Source of the DNA: Adiantum capillus-veneris
Lineage: Eukaryota > Streptophyta > Polypodiopsida > Polypodiales > Pteridaceae
DNA length: 64,000 nt
Direction: 5' to 3'
NCBI GenBank assembly: GCA_014529385.2
Contig: CM043952.1
Location: 71,183,299 to 71,247,298, forward strand
Every line of letters begins with the position of its first letter. Position 1 is the stretch's first letter. Both the position numbers and the translations under genes were made by a program. Positions 54,983-64,000 of the stretch are shown in pieces. The notes beneath the pieces are model-generated. The model was not told the origin of the DNA. It was given only the letters and a program-made list of their open reading frames with translations, and searched no databases.

Positions 54983-55790
54983 CTATTGCCATAGAGAAGA
55001 TAACCATCTTGTAAATGGTTCCTCTTTCCTCCCTAGTGCAAGGACCAAAATCACATCTCTAAAATCCGGACCAATAGCATACTCATCTATCATAGAAGGT
55101 AGATCATTGTGAGTTGCTATGGAAACTGCATTCACTCTCGATCGTCTTGAGAGTGCATCGGCTACTTTATTATGCTTGCCAGCATTGTGAGCAATATGAA
55201 AATGAAATTGCGGAAGGAATTTTGCCCACCTCATTTGTTTGTCGGAGAGCTTGGTCTGCGTCATGAAGTACTTAAGACTTTGGTGACCCATTCGTAGAAT
55301 GAAAGGAGTCCCCAATAAATAGTTCTTCCATGAGTCTAAGACATATAGAACTGCAAGGATTTCCTTTTCATATATGCCTAGAGCTTGCTTAGCACGGTTG
55401 AGCCTTCGACTTTCACAGGCTATGGTGCGCCCTTCTTGGAGAAAAACAGCTCCAAGGAAATCACCACAAGCGTCACATTGGACCTCAAATGGCTTTGAGA
55501 GATCCGACAATGTAAGCATAGATTGAGAGATAAGCTTTTCTTTAAGCTTTTCGAAAGCATTGTTCTCCTTGGCCGGCCATGTTTACCTAGCGTTTTTCTT
55601 TGTTAGGTCATGTATTGGTCCTACAATTTGTGAGAACTTCTCTATGAAGCGACTATAGTATGCACACATACCTATAAAGCTTCTTAGTTCATGAAGATTC
55701 CTTGGTTTAGGCCATTCTTTATTACCTCTAATTTTGTGGATCCATTTGGATGCATCTTGAGAGATAACGTGACCTAAATACTGAATGTCT
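54983..55790 (-). CDS. RT thumb and RNase H region of the chromovirus
   Basis: Near 55.75 kb the thumb reads IQYLGHVISQDA and ELRSFIGMCAYYSRFIEKFS. RNase H follows: FEVQCDACGDFLGAVFLQEG, CESRRLNRAKQALGIYEKEI, GHQSLKYFMTQTKLSDKQMR and NKVADALSRR. These blocks are typical of chromovirus RNase H with the ADALSRR ending. Confidence 0.8.
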
Positions 55791-55802
55791 TGTAAGAAAA
55801 AT

Positions 55803-56561
55803 TCACTTTTCTTTTGTGTCTACATATTTGTGAATGGATTCGTAGGGAGAGAGCTTCAATCTTCGCCATTCTCTGAGTACTTTGTTTTTGGCATCAGTGA
55901 CCAAAAACTGCTTCATAATGGAAGCTCTTAAAGCTTCCCATGTTCGTGGAGCTTCACCGTTGGCCCGTAGGCTAGACCACCATTGTCTGGAGGACTTTTG
56001 AAAGTGCATAGCTACTTGGAGTATCTTAGAGGACTCCGTGAAGCCCTCATCTCCAAATGTCGCATCAAGCTGTTGGATAAAGGCCAAGACTTTGTCCATA
56101 GCACCAAAGGTGGCATCGTAGGTAAGGAAAGAGATGCTCTTTCCTCCCTCTTTGAACTTCTTGAGCTTGTACAACCTCTTCCATGCGGCATAGGATTTCC
56201 TATGACCTCTTTTTTTTGATGGTTCAAAAGTTGCACCATCACTTTCTTCAGAAGATGAAAAATTTGAGGAAGATGTAGAAGAGGGTTAATTCTTTCTCGC
56301 CTTTTTCTTGACTTGATCTTCTTTGTTTGCACCGTCACTTTTATAAGAGAAAGAGGATGAAGAATATGGAGAAGAGGGTGTCCTCTTTCTTGCCTTTTTC
56401 TTATCTTGCTTTTTGTCATCTCTCTTTGAAGTATGGTGTGAAGAAGTGTGTGATGGTCTTCTCCGTATGATATCAAAAGCAAGTGCCTTTCCCATCTCAG
56501 AGGAACGAGCCCAAGTTGCTTGGTTTTTTGCCTTCGCTCCAATGTGATTAACCGCCCACAA
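55803..56561 (-). CDS. gag region of the chromovirus
   Basis: MYKLKKFKEGGKSISFLTYD, DKVLAFIQQLDATFGDEGFT, QVAMHFQKSSRQWWSSLRAN and MKQFLVTDAKNKVLREWRRL follow the usual gag plan with the W-W-x-S-L block. The sequence before it is lysine and serine rich. Confidence 0.65.
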
Positions 56562-57620
56562 AAAGATCTGATCTCAGCTTCACTTGCTTTGCAAAATTAC
56601 CAAGGTAAAATACAGTGGCAGTCGAGAACTAACAGAAGTACGTTGTCGAACTGGCGATCTCACGGTAAGCATGGGAGCAACTCAACAATCGGCCTACCAC
56701 AGTCGCGTGATCTGAGAGTGGAGCGTGTTAGTATTGGCGTCAACACACGCTGCAATTGGGGGTCGCTCTAATACTAAACCTACCTTACCTTGGAGGTGAT
56801 GGAGAGCGTTTAGCCCGCCGTCTTCGTGGAGCCATCTCCGTCGAGGTGGCAAGAGACTCACTTCTTTATCGTTCCTTCGGTGGAGGCTCTTGAGTTCTCC
56901 TTTGAGAGAAGGTGCATAATCAAGAAGAAAATTTTTGAGCCCTTAGTATGGATTCTCTTCTTCTTCCCAAATTGGAGAGATGCCTCTTTTGGAAGTCTCG
57001 CAAGGAGATTTCCTAGGTGCTCTCTCGTCATGGTGGGAAGCTTGGAGAATCCCATGAGCATGAAGCACGAAGCTGCCGTTGCACTTCACTTTGGAGGGAT
57101 GGATTGCCCATGGCTTGTTGAAGCCTAGAAACAAGATAGTTAACAAGCATCGGGGCATCTTTAGTAGCTTGCTCATTAGAAAAATCAAAGTTATCAACAT
57201 TAATTTCACTCTCTTTACTATTCTCAGCCACTCTAATAACTTTTAGGTGTACTTTCACACTTTAAGACCTAGTTGCTACTCCTCTTTACCCCTTTAGAAA
57301 AAGCATTCAAGCTACTGTACCTGTGGCTCGAATACCATTAATTACAAGAAATAGAAGAGAGGGTCGTTCAATACTAAAATAAGCAACGGCTCCTGCCAAG
57401 CTTCTAATAGCTCAATAGTGGTTAAGCCGTAGGCAAGCCTCATAGGACTTCACTATTAAGACCATAGCTCTCGGCGCTGATGCCCCGTTAACTGCAGGAA
57501 GGCATGCACATTGCAAGGGTGAAAATCCCTATTCTACTTATTCACATGCAATTAATAATACCAACCATTTATACCTAGGTTGAGGACCTCCCTTCTTGAG
57601 CAAGAAAAGAGAAACCTTGT

Positions 57621-57632
57621 GCTCTGATACCA
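57621..57632 (-). promoter_or_regulatory. primer-binding site for tRNA-iMet
   Basis: TGGTATCAGAGC on the minus strand, the standard plant LTR-element primer-binding site complementary to the 3' end of initiator tRNA-Met. Confidence 0.85.
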
Positions 57633-57633
57633 A

Positions 57634-60549
57634 TGTAATATTTAATGGCCTAGTAACTTGTGTGTAGTGGAAAATAGCATGAACATAGTGAGCATTTCAT
57701 TAGAATAGATTCTTAATGAGAATAACAAGAGTGCTTGGGTGTAGAGATCAACAAAAAGTATAAAACCTAGTTAGATAGCATGAACAATACTTCAAAATAG
57801 AGAGAAATTAAGTTATTGACAACAGTTGAGGACCGGATTTGCATGGAGCCAGTCCCCCCTCCAAAAGGCTTTGTATTATGGTTTCTCCCATCAAGAGGGA
57901 CATTTTACAGTACAATTCTTTGTGTTCCTTCAATACTAGCTACTGCCATGAAGATGGAAACTTCAAGCACTAAGCAAAACACTTATTAAACACAATATCA
58001 ATTCTCTCAGGGTCTTAGACCCAAGACCTCACACACCTTCGAAGATGGTGAGAGCTAGTGGGGTATGAGAGTAGATTGAGAGGAAACCTTCTTGGCCTGG
58101 AAACCGCATCAACCATACATATCCGTTGCTACCTATTGGCCCAGGATCTTTATAGTTTCTCTAGCCCTTTTTCATGCATCTACTGGCGTGCACTTACCTA
58201 CCCATGCCATCTTCTACGGTCGACCAACTTTGGCTGCACCACTGTCAATTTTTGACTATTGTGCAACTGCTTTCATGGTTGCTCAATATATGTGTAGTGC
58301 AGTCCCGCCTCTTTGCAATCTTGTGTTTGAGATCATGAGGCAGTGAGTTAGGGTTTTCCCTTATCAAAATGGTGTGTGGGCTTCAATTTAGAAGCTCTTA
58401 AATCTCATGAAAATCAAGAAATGGTCATTGCGTGAAGGTGGAAGCTTGTGTATTCCTTTGAGCTGTTTGATATTACGACTATATAATTGGACTAAGCAAA
58501 ACACTTATTAACACTAGGTTGGTAACCTAACAGGACATAAAAGTGTCCTTTCAGGGTTTTGAAAAAAACCTCCAAAACCATAGTAGATCCACTCATTTTG
58601 TAAAATCCTTTCATGAGGTTATAGTTCAAGACCTACTATACATGGAAAAAATAAGAAACTTGTAAAATTTCTCATCTTTTGGTCACACGAAGCCTCCAAA
58701 CTTGATGGACCAGTACATTTTCATCAAAACTGTCATTTCTTACGTTTTATTGCATAAAAATAAGATTAGGGACTTTTGTAGGACTTGAGATAAATTCCCT
58801 AGTTAACTTCAATGGGTTGGTGATCTGAACATATGATTGCTTCTCACTCACTATTTTTTGTTTTTCCAAAACAAATAGGTACAAAAAAGTTGAATTTTTA
58901 TCATTCTGCAAACCTATCATCAAAGTTTCTATAGCCACGCTCAATACATATAATATATGCATGTTTTCCTAGTTCCCTATTGTCCTTTACGTTCATAAGG
59001 AGCCATGGAGCATGTCAAAAGAATAATACATCTCTTAACAAGGGGAATCTTGGGGACAAAGATGAAGTGCTAAATACAGCAAACATGAAAAAACTGGGTT
59101 CAACATTATGAGTTGTAGAATCCCATAGAAACTATTCAATATCTAGCCAAATTTGATCCTTATGACTAGATATGGTTACTACCTACAAAATGCATGTAGT
59201 TGTCACAAGAAACTAACAATATTGAAAAAGCTATACTTGATATACTAGAATGTTTCGTTTTCTTCTGTAATTGAAAAAATCGACCATCGTTGTCTACTAT
59301 GAAAAATAGGGTATTAGGTGCCCCAAAACTCAAGGAATATTAGCTTTATGTTACAATATGCGACATAGAAAATCAAAATTGCATTTGGATATCATGAAAG
59401 CCAACAAAAAAATCATAGAAGAGCTAAAATTGGCTAAAAAACAGGATTTGACAATTTTTGTAATTTGGTCATAACTTACAACTTTAACATTTATTTCTCC
59501 CTAGAAGCATCAGAACATGTTGAGGACTACTAAAGATAGTTCTCTAGCATTATAGACCTCACAAACATGAATTCTAGAGTGGTATAGTTGCAAAAAGTTG
59601 AAAAAAGCCAAAAACAAGACCCGTTTTTTCACACAGTTTAGGTTGTGAAATGTTGTGCAAGGACAAGGATAGAGATGGAATTGATATTCCAAAAAAATGT
59701 CGAGTTTTTTTCAGCTCATGAGACAACTTTCTAGACAGATAGCACCTCAAAATTCATTTTGAAACTCTTGACATAATTCAAGGAAAATGGTCACTTAACA
59801 GGACATAAAAGTGTCCCATTACCAACCTAGTGTTAAACACAATATCAATTCTCTCACGGTCTCAGACCCAAGACCTCACACACCTTCGAAGATGGTGAGA
59901 GCTAGTGGGGTATGAGAGTAGATTGAGAGGAAGAAGGAGTAGTCTTACGAGAAAGATGTACATCTCTTCACATAATCACTCATATTAGCATAGCTTAGCT
60001 TAGTAATTAGCATGGTAGAGAAGATGAGCATGCATTGAAGCTTAGATCTTGGTTGGATTTGCATCACAAATCCAAGAGTTGTTGGTGTAGGCCTCCCTTC
60101 TCACAAGCTTGGAGTAGTTGATAAGATTTCCATTGAAGCTTGAGAAGGAGAGAGAGAGAGAGAGAGTCTTCTTACTCCACATATGGTCTAGTGTATGTGT
60201 ATGTGCAATCATGCCTTTGAAAAATCAACCCCTCTCTCCCTTGGTCAACCCCTCTTGCTATTTGCTCATACTCATACCCTATTGGCCCATGCTAGGCTTA
60301 GCCAATGAAATTTAAGCAGCATAAGTGATAGCCTTCTCACATGTATCTCCCTTTCCCCTTTTGTGAGAGCTTTAGGTGATTAATAAATGCAACCAAACCC
60401 TCATTGGATCCCTTTGCCTCCTGGCCAATAGGAATCAGGCAAGCCATTGGGCTACTGAATGCTCATTGAATCCCTTGGGAGACTATCCAATAGTCTTCTA
60501 CAGAGATTAGTTCTTATTGGTTATTTTATTAAGTGTTTTTAAATTAATT
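57634..60549 (-). repeat. probable 5' LTR region of the chromovirus with inserts
   Basis: Begins (right of the primer-binding site) with TGTAATATT, the inverse of an ...ACA LTR end. It contains a 110-base direct duplication (57974-58084 and 58489-58511 plus 59837-59935), a fragment like the start of the B LTR in reverse (about 58110-58250) and the piggyBac-like MITE. The far end is not resolved. Confidence 0.35.
58512..59832 (+). mobile_element. piggyBac-like MITE, third copy
   Basis: 1321 bases with CACTAGGTTGGTAA and its inverse TTACCAACCTAGTG as ends, flanked by TTAA (58508-58511 and 59833-59836). The same flanking sequence occurs unoccupied at 57974-58084 (AAGCAAAACACTTATTAAAC), with one TTAA (57986-57989). 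No transposase ORF. Nearly the same as the copy at 11877. Confidence 0.85.
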
Positions 60550-61062
60550 AAACTAGACTTACTCTAGCTTAATTCTCATTGGTCCACCTCCATGGCCATC
60601 CAATAGGATTTGAGTACACCTTGTGGACATCTGGGCTAGGGAGGTGACATGTGTCCCTCATTCCCTTTGTGTAAAGGGAGCTTGTGTGTGTGTGTGTGTG
60701 TGTGTGTGTTTCTCTCTCATCCCCTACTTGCAAGGCTCACCCCCTCCTATGTAGGGATTATGAAGACTTTTTGAGACACACACAAAGCATCCAATTTCCC
60801 TATTGTTTGACCTTTGGATACAGCCTTTTAATTTTAGAACCTTAGCATTTTGGAAGTCTTAATGGGTTGAATCTTAGGGTATTTTAAGCACTTTTTGCAC
60901 CTTGACCTTTTCCAAATGGCCCCTCCTTTGGATCTCTACTGTGGCCGGCCTACCAGCTTAACCACTATTCTAGATTTTTCTCCCCTGGCACTTCCCCATA
61001 TTAAACGATCAGTTTAACATGAGAAAATCATTTAGGAGAATTAGATATTAGTTATTATGACA
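60550..61062 (+). repeat. 3' end piece of an element A LTR
   Basis: Follows 46385-46919 closely, including the TG microsatellite (60684-60711), CCCTCCTATGTAGGGATTAT and the end TTATTATGACA, after which similarity stops. A third copy of the element A LTR end. Confidence 0.8.
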
Positions 61063-63059
61063 GACTTGTTGCATCATTGTAAAATCTTCAAACCGATTGT
61101 CATAATGTGTAAGCATCTTGAACTCTATAAGAATTATATGTTTTATAGATAGGGCAAATACATAACCATGTCCTCCTCCTAGATCAAATGGCATAAGATA
61201 GTTTACAAACATGCTCATCGTATCTTTGTCACATTCCATATAACCACATGTATTATTGCTTGATAGGAGATCAGAAAACTGAAGAAAATAGGTAGTCACC
61301 CCTATCCATGGCATAAATTGTACTAAACTAGCATCACCCCCTCTGGCATGGGAAGTATTAGTATGCCACAGGAAACCATCTTTATCCATACCATCCGAAT
61401 GTACCTGAAAACTTGTAGGCAATTCATCTCTGATAAGCTTGAAATCCTCTAGAGCTTCATCGAGTATCTTCATGAGTTCTCTATCATCAACTTCTTTTTG
61501 TTGTTGTAAGTTGCCTATGAAATGCAAGCCTCGAACGTCCTTCCCATATGGAACAGAAAACTCTCTTAAAGCATCATTCAAAAGAGCAATAAGCTCTAGA
61601 TGTTTCTCAATAGGCAAAGATTCTTGTAAAGCTTGTATACCTTGGTCCACATAAACATGTAAACTCCCTCTACCTTGATGTAAATAAGTATTACATGCAT
61701 AGAGATCATCGGTTTTGTAAAACACTATGTATTTTACTCTCCATCAAATATTGTTTAACTACATCACCACAAGATCTCGCATGCATCTCAAAGATGTCAT
61801 TAATCTTTCTAGTAAAAGCATCAGAGTCATAATAGGTTGGGTTAACACTGAGAGCATTGTATGACTGCAACACCTTCATGCACCCCCTCTGAACTGATAC
61901 TGAGCACTGAGTAATATGTATACATGGGTGCTTCAAGTTCACTTAACATTGATTGAAAGTTAAGATCAAAAAATATGTTGCATCAAGTGGTGAATCTAGC
62001 ATGTCATTCATATGCACTTGTATATGATTTTAATTATGCACTTGTATGCGTCCCTCTGTAGGTTCATCGAGCTCATCTAGAGTTGCTCTCTTTATACTCC
62101 TCTGCCTGTGGAGCCTTCATCTAGTACCAATAAGCCATGTAAATATTCTACTTCATCCCATATCTCCTCTCGCACATCCAAGCCATGTGTATCTGCAACT
62201 TCAATAGATATATGCTCTAGCACATCCAAGCCATCTGAATCCTCATGTATCTGTAGACCCTGTATATCATCATTCTTATGGCGTAACTCGATTTATAGAA
62301 TATGGAATCCCAAGCTTTACATAAACCATCTCTGCAATCCCTTGATCATCTGCAATCTGCAATAACTTGTTATTTTCATGGAGACACTCGTCCACATCAT
62401 AATAGGCTGGGTTAACAAGAGCATTGTATGACTGCACAACACCTTCATGCATGCTCTCTGAACTGATACTGAGCACTGAGTAATATGTATACTTGGGTGC
62501 TTCAAGTTCACTTACCATTGATTGAAAGTCAAGATCACAAAATATGTATGCATCAAGTAGTGAATCTAACATGTCATCCATATTGCACTTGTATATGATT
62601 GTAATTATGCACTTGTATACGTCCCTCTGTAGGTTCACCGAGCTCATCTAGAGTGCTCCGTATATACTCCTTTGCCTCATGTGGCGATTCATCTGGTACA
62701 AATAAGCCATGTAGATCTTCAACTTCATCAAATATCTCCTCTCGCACATCCAAACCATGTGTATCAGCAGCTTCAATAGATATATTCTCTAGCACATCCA
62801 AGCCATTTGAATCCTCATGTATCTGTAGACCTTGTATATCATCATTCTTGTCCAATGGCGTAACTAGATATATAGAATATGGAATCCCAAGATTTACATA
62901 AACCATCTCTACAATCCCTTGATCATCTGCAATCTGCAATAATTTGTCATTTTCAAGCAGACACTCGTCCACAACAGCTTCAAGCTTGGCTTGAATTTCT
63001 TTACAAACATTTGCATAGGTAGACACGTCAACATTATCTCTATCTTCATCTAAATCCAC
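61048..63059 (-). pseudogene. unassigned coding relic with internal tandem duplication
   Basis: The minus strand has long open pieces: MDLDEDRDNVDVSTYANVCK, KLLQIADDQGIVEMVYVNLG, NGLDVLENISIEAADTHGLD and DLHGLFVPDESPHEAKEYIR (62574-63059), and further down LHVYVDQGIQALQESLPIEK, KILDEALEDFKLIRDELPTS and FMPWIGVTTYFLQFSDLL (61048-61725). I do not recognise it. Codons look protein-like, with acidic repeats. A 570-base direct duplication (61828-62396, 62397-62973) repeats its middle. It lies downstream of a gag-like piece in the same direction, so an unknown retroelement is possible. Confidence 0.4.
61828..62973. repeat. 570-base tandem duplication
   Basis: Unit one 61828-62396, unit two 62397-62973. 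Both start TCATAATAGG(T/C)TGGGTTAAC and end at GACACTCGTCCAC. They differ at scattered sites and small indels. Confidence 0.8.
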
Positions 63060-63181
63060 GCAAGAATCAATGGTGGAAGTAGCTTCCAGACGAGTAGGCT
63101 TTGAAAAACTTTCATCAATGGTTTTAAGATGGAATTCATTATTTACCCATGTTAGGTTACCTAGAGCATGATCCTCTGAGG

Positions 63182-63770
63182 CTAATCTGATACTTGAAAA
63201 GTTGCATCTGCTTTAGCTTTACTTCTTGCATGAATCTCCTCCCAAAATTCATCATAGTTGATTGTCTGCAATTGATCTTCATCACCTTTACTGAAAGTAT
63301 CCTGCTTCTGTTGAGTCATCTGCTCTATTTCCAAGGCTATATGTCGATCACCCATTTGTACAACTGCTTCTTTAAATTTTACCAAGTTCTCTGCATACAT
63401 ACCAATAAGCTCTTGTATTTGATCATGTAATTTTGGAGCTACTGACCGGTAAAAATCCTTGATCATATGCTTAGTTGGAATACCCATAAGCTCCATCTCT
63501 TACCTGTAGCATGCAAGATATCCATCACTATCATAACCGTCGAATGTACTGGCCTCTTTCAGCATAAATCTTATCCAATGCTTCTTCCACTTTTGCTTGC
63601 TTCATCTTGGTTTCATCAGATCGAGCAAATCCTCGCAATAAATCTTCTTTATCTGAACCAAATTTCTCATAAGTAACCTGCTATTGTTGCTGCTCCAAGA
63701 AAGCATCGAATAGTTGCATCATCTGTTGCGTCATCTCTACTTGAGATGTCGTCGTCATCCTCTTTGCCAA
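63182..63770 (-). pseudogene. gag-like piece, unassigned
   Basis: On the minus strand it begins MTTTSQVEMTQQMMQLFDAF with a Gln run, then EKFGSDKEDLLRGFARSDET and KMKQAKVEEALDKIYAERGQ. A later part reads MGIPTKHMIKDFYRSVAPKL and IQELIGMYAENLVKFKEAVV. The DGY-L-Y, then F-x-R-x-V-x-P-x-L, then W/Y-x-x-F-K plan is like retroelement gags seen in spore plants, but the match is from layout alone. Broken in a few places. Confidence 0.35.
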
Positions 63771-64000
63771 AATTTCCTATCCCAGCCCGCTTCGCATCGG
63801 GTTCACTAAAGATGTCAGGGATAAATTTTTGCGGTTAGTGAGGTTAGTGAGGCGGGATCAACACTGGGTTGCTTGGTGTGGGAACTGGAGAGAGAAACAA
63901 CACAAAATGATATCTCCGAGTTACAAATGACACATTAGAACTCAGTTTTTTATTATTATCCACAGAAAATCTGGCTCGAATCAAACTATAATAAAAATCC
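63771..64000. other. no feature seen at the right edge
   Basis: Probably the leader of the minus-strand relic to its left. No repeat or motif recognised. Confidence 0.4.

Larger units (their letters stand above)
53212..57632 (-). mobile_element. chromovirus (Ty3/gypsy with chromodomain), minus strand
   Basis: On the minus strand, in order: primer-binding site (57621-57632), gag, the RT thumb, RNase H, integrase and chromodomain. It is partial and broken in many places and is pierced by the two MITE-like elements at 52856 and 53401. The tRNA-Met primer and chromodomain place it among plant chromoviruses. Its 5' LTR should begin at 57634 and extend to the right. Confidence 0.8.

Noticed and set aside
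56566-56780. SINE with box B-like CCAGTTCGACAAC on the minus strand
   Set aside because: Only one box is fair, no duplication or tail is seen; kept as unresolved sequence near the chromovirus gag.
58092-58346. 85-residue open frame as a small gene
   Set aside because: It lies in the reversed B-LTR-like fragment and has no protein-like pattern.
62108-62901. Plus-strand frames rich in Ser/Cys (ISSRTSKPC)
   Set aside because: Antisense shadows of the duplicated minus-strand relic.

Overview
This window reads as intergenic DNA of a large land-plant genome, almost wholly built of nested transposable elements. Plant signs are Tat-type Ty3/gypsy elements with two RNase H domains, a chromovirus primed by initiator tRNA-Met, CACTA (En/Spm) elements with TNP2-like genes, hAT-like MITEs, a captured fragment of a plant-type heavy-metal-associated (HMA) gene, and GT-AG introns. 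Two things point away from flowering plants, perhaps to a fern or other spore plant: a TTAA-targeting piggyBac-like MITE family and a gene with an N4/N6 DNA-methyltransferase motif. That taxonomic guess is inference.

Layout. 1-8.1 kb: fairly complete coding part and 3' LTR of a Tat-like element (A1), with an unfamiliar extra ORF ahead of gag. 8.7-11.4 kb: the most gene-like stretch, a spliced gene whose last two exons encode the C-terminal half of an amino-methyltransferase fold (motif X then motif I), probably decayed further upstream. 11.7-14.36 kb: two piggyBac-like MITEs, one inside the other. 15.1-26.4 kb: a pair of gag-only LTR elements (B1, B2) in nested or rearranged form, one LTR carrying a 313-bp element with a tRNA-like core. 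26.4-28.9 kb: decayed transposase-like gene. 29.4-32.3 kb: end of a CACTA element on the minus strand (CACTA-1) with a captured HMA fragment. 32.3-41.7 kb: poorly recognisable DNA with a coiled-coil relic, a retropepsin fragment and another TNP2 fragment. 41.7-46.9 kb: second, more decayed element A copy (A2) ending in a 2.6-kb LTR. 46.92-52.48 kb: CACTA-2 with both ends, long subterminal repeat arrays and two broken genes. 52.9-60.5 kb: minus-strand chromovirus pierced by an hAT-like MITE, a foldback element and a third piggyBac-like MITE. 60.5-61.1 kb: third element A LTR end. 61-63.8 kb: unassigned minus-strand coding relic with a 570-bp tandem duplication.

No intact, confidently functional host gene, rRNA, tRNA, CRISPR array or operon is visible. 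The strongest internal evidence comes from copies that check each other: an empty TTAA site beside a filled one, an empty 8-bp site in a sister LTR, and two CACTA copies sharing terminal sequence, repeat unit and exon boundary. Nothing here was compared with a database; family names rest on motifs and memory.
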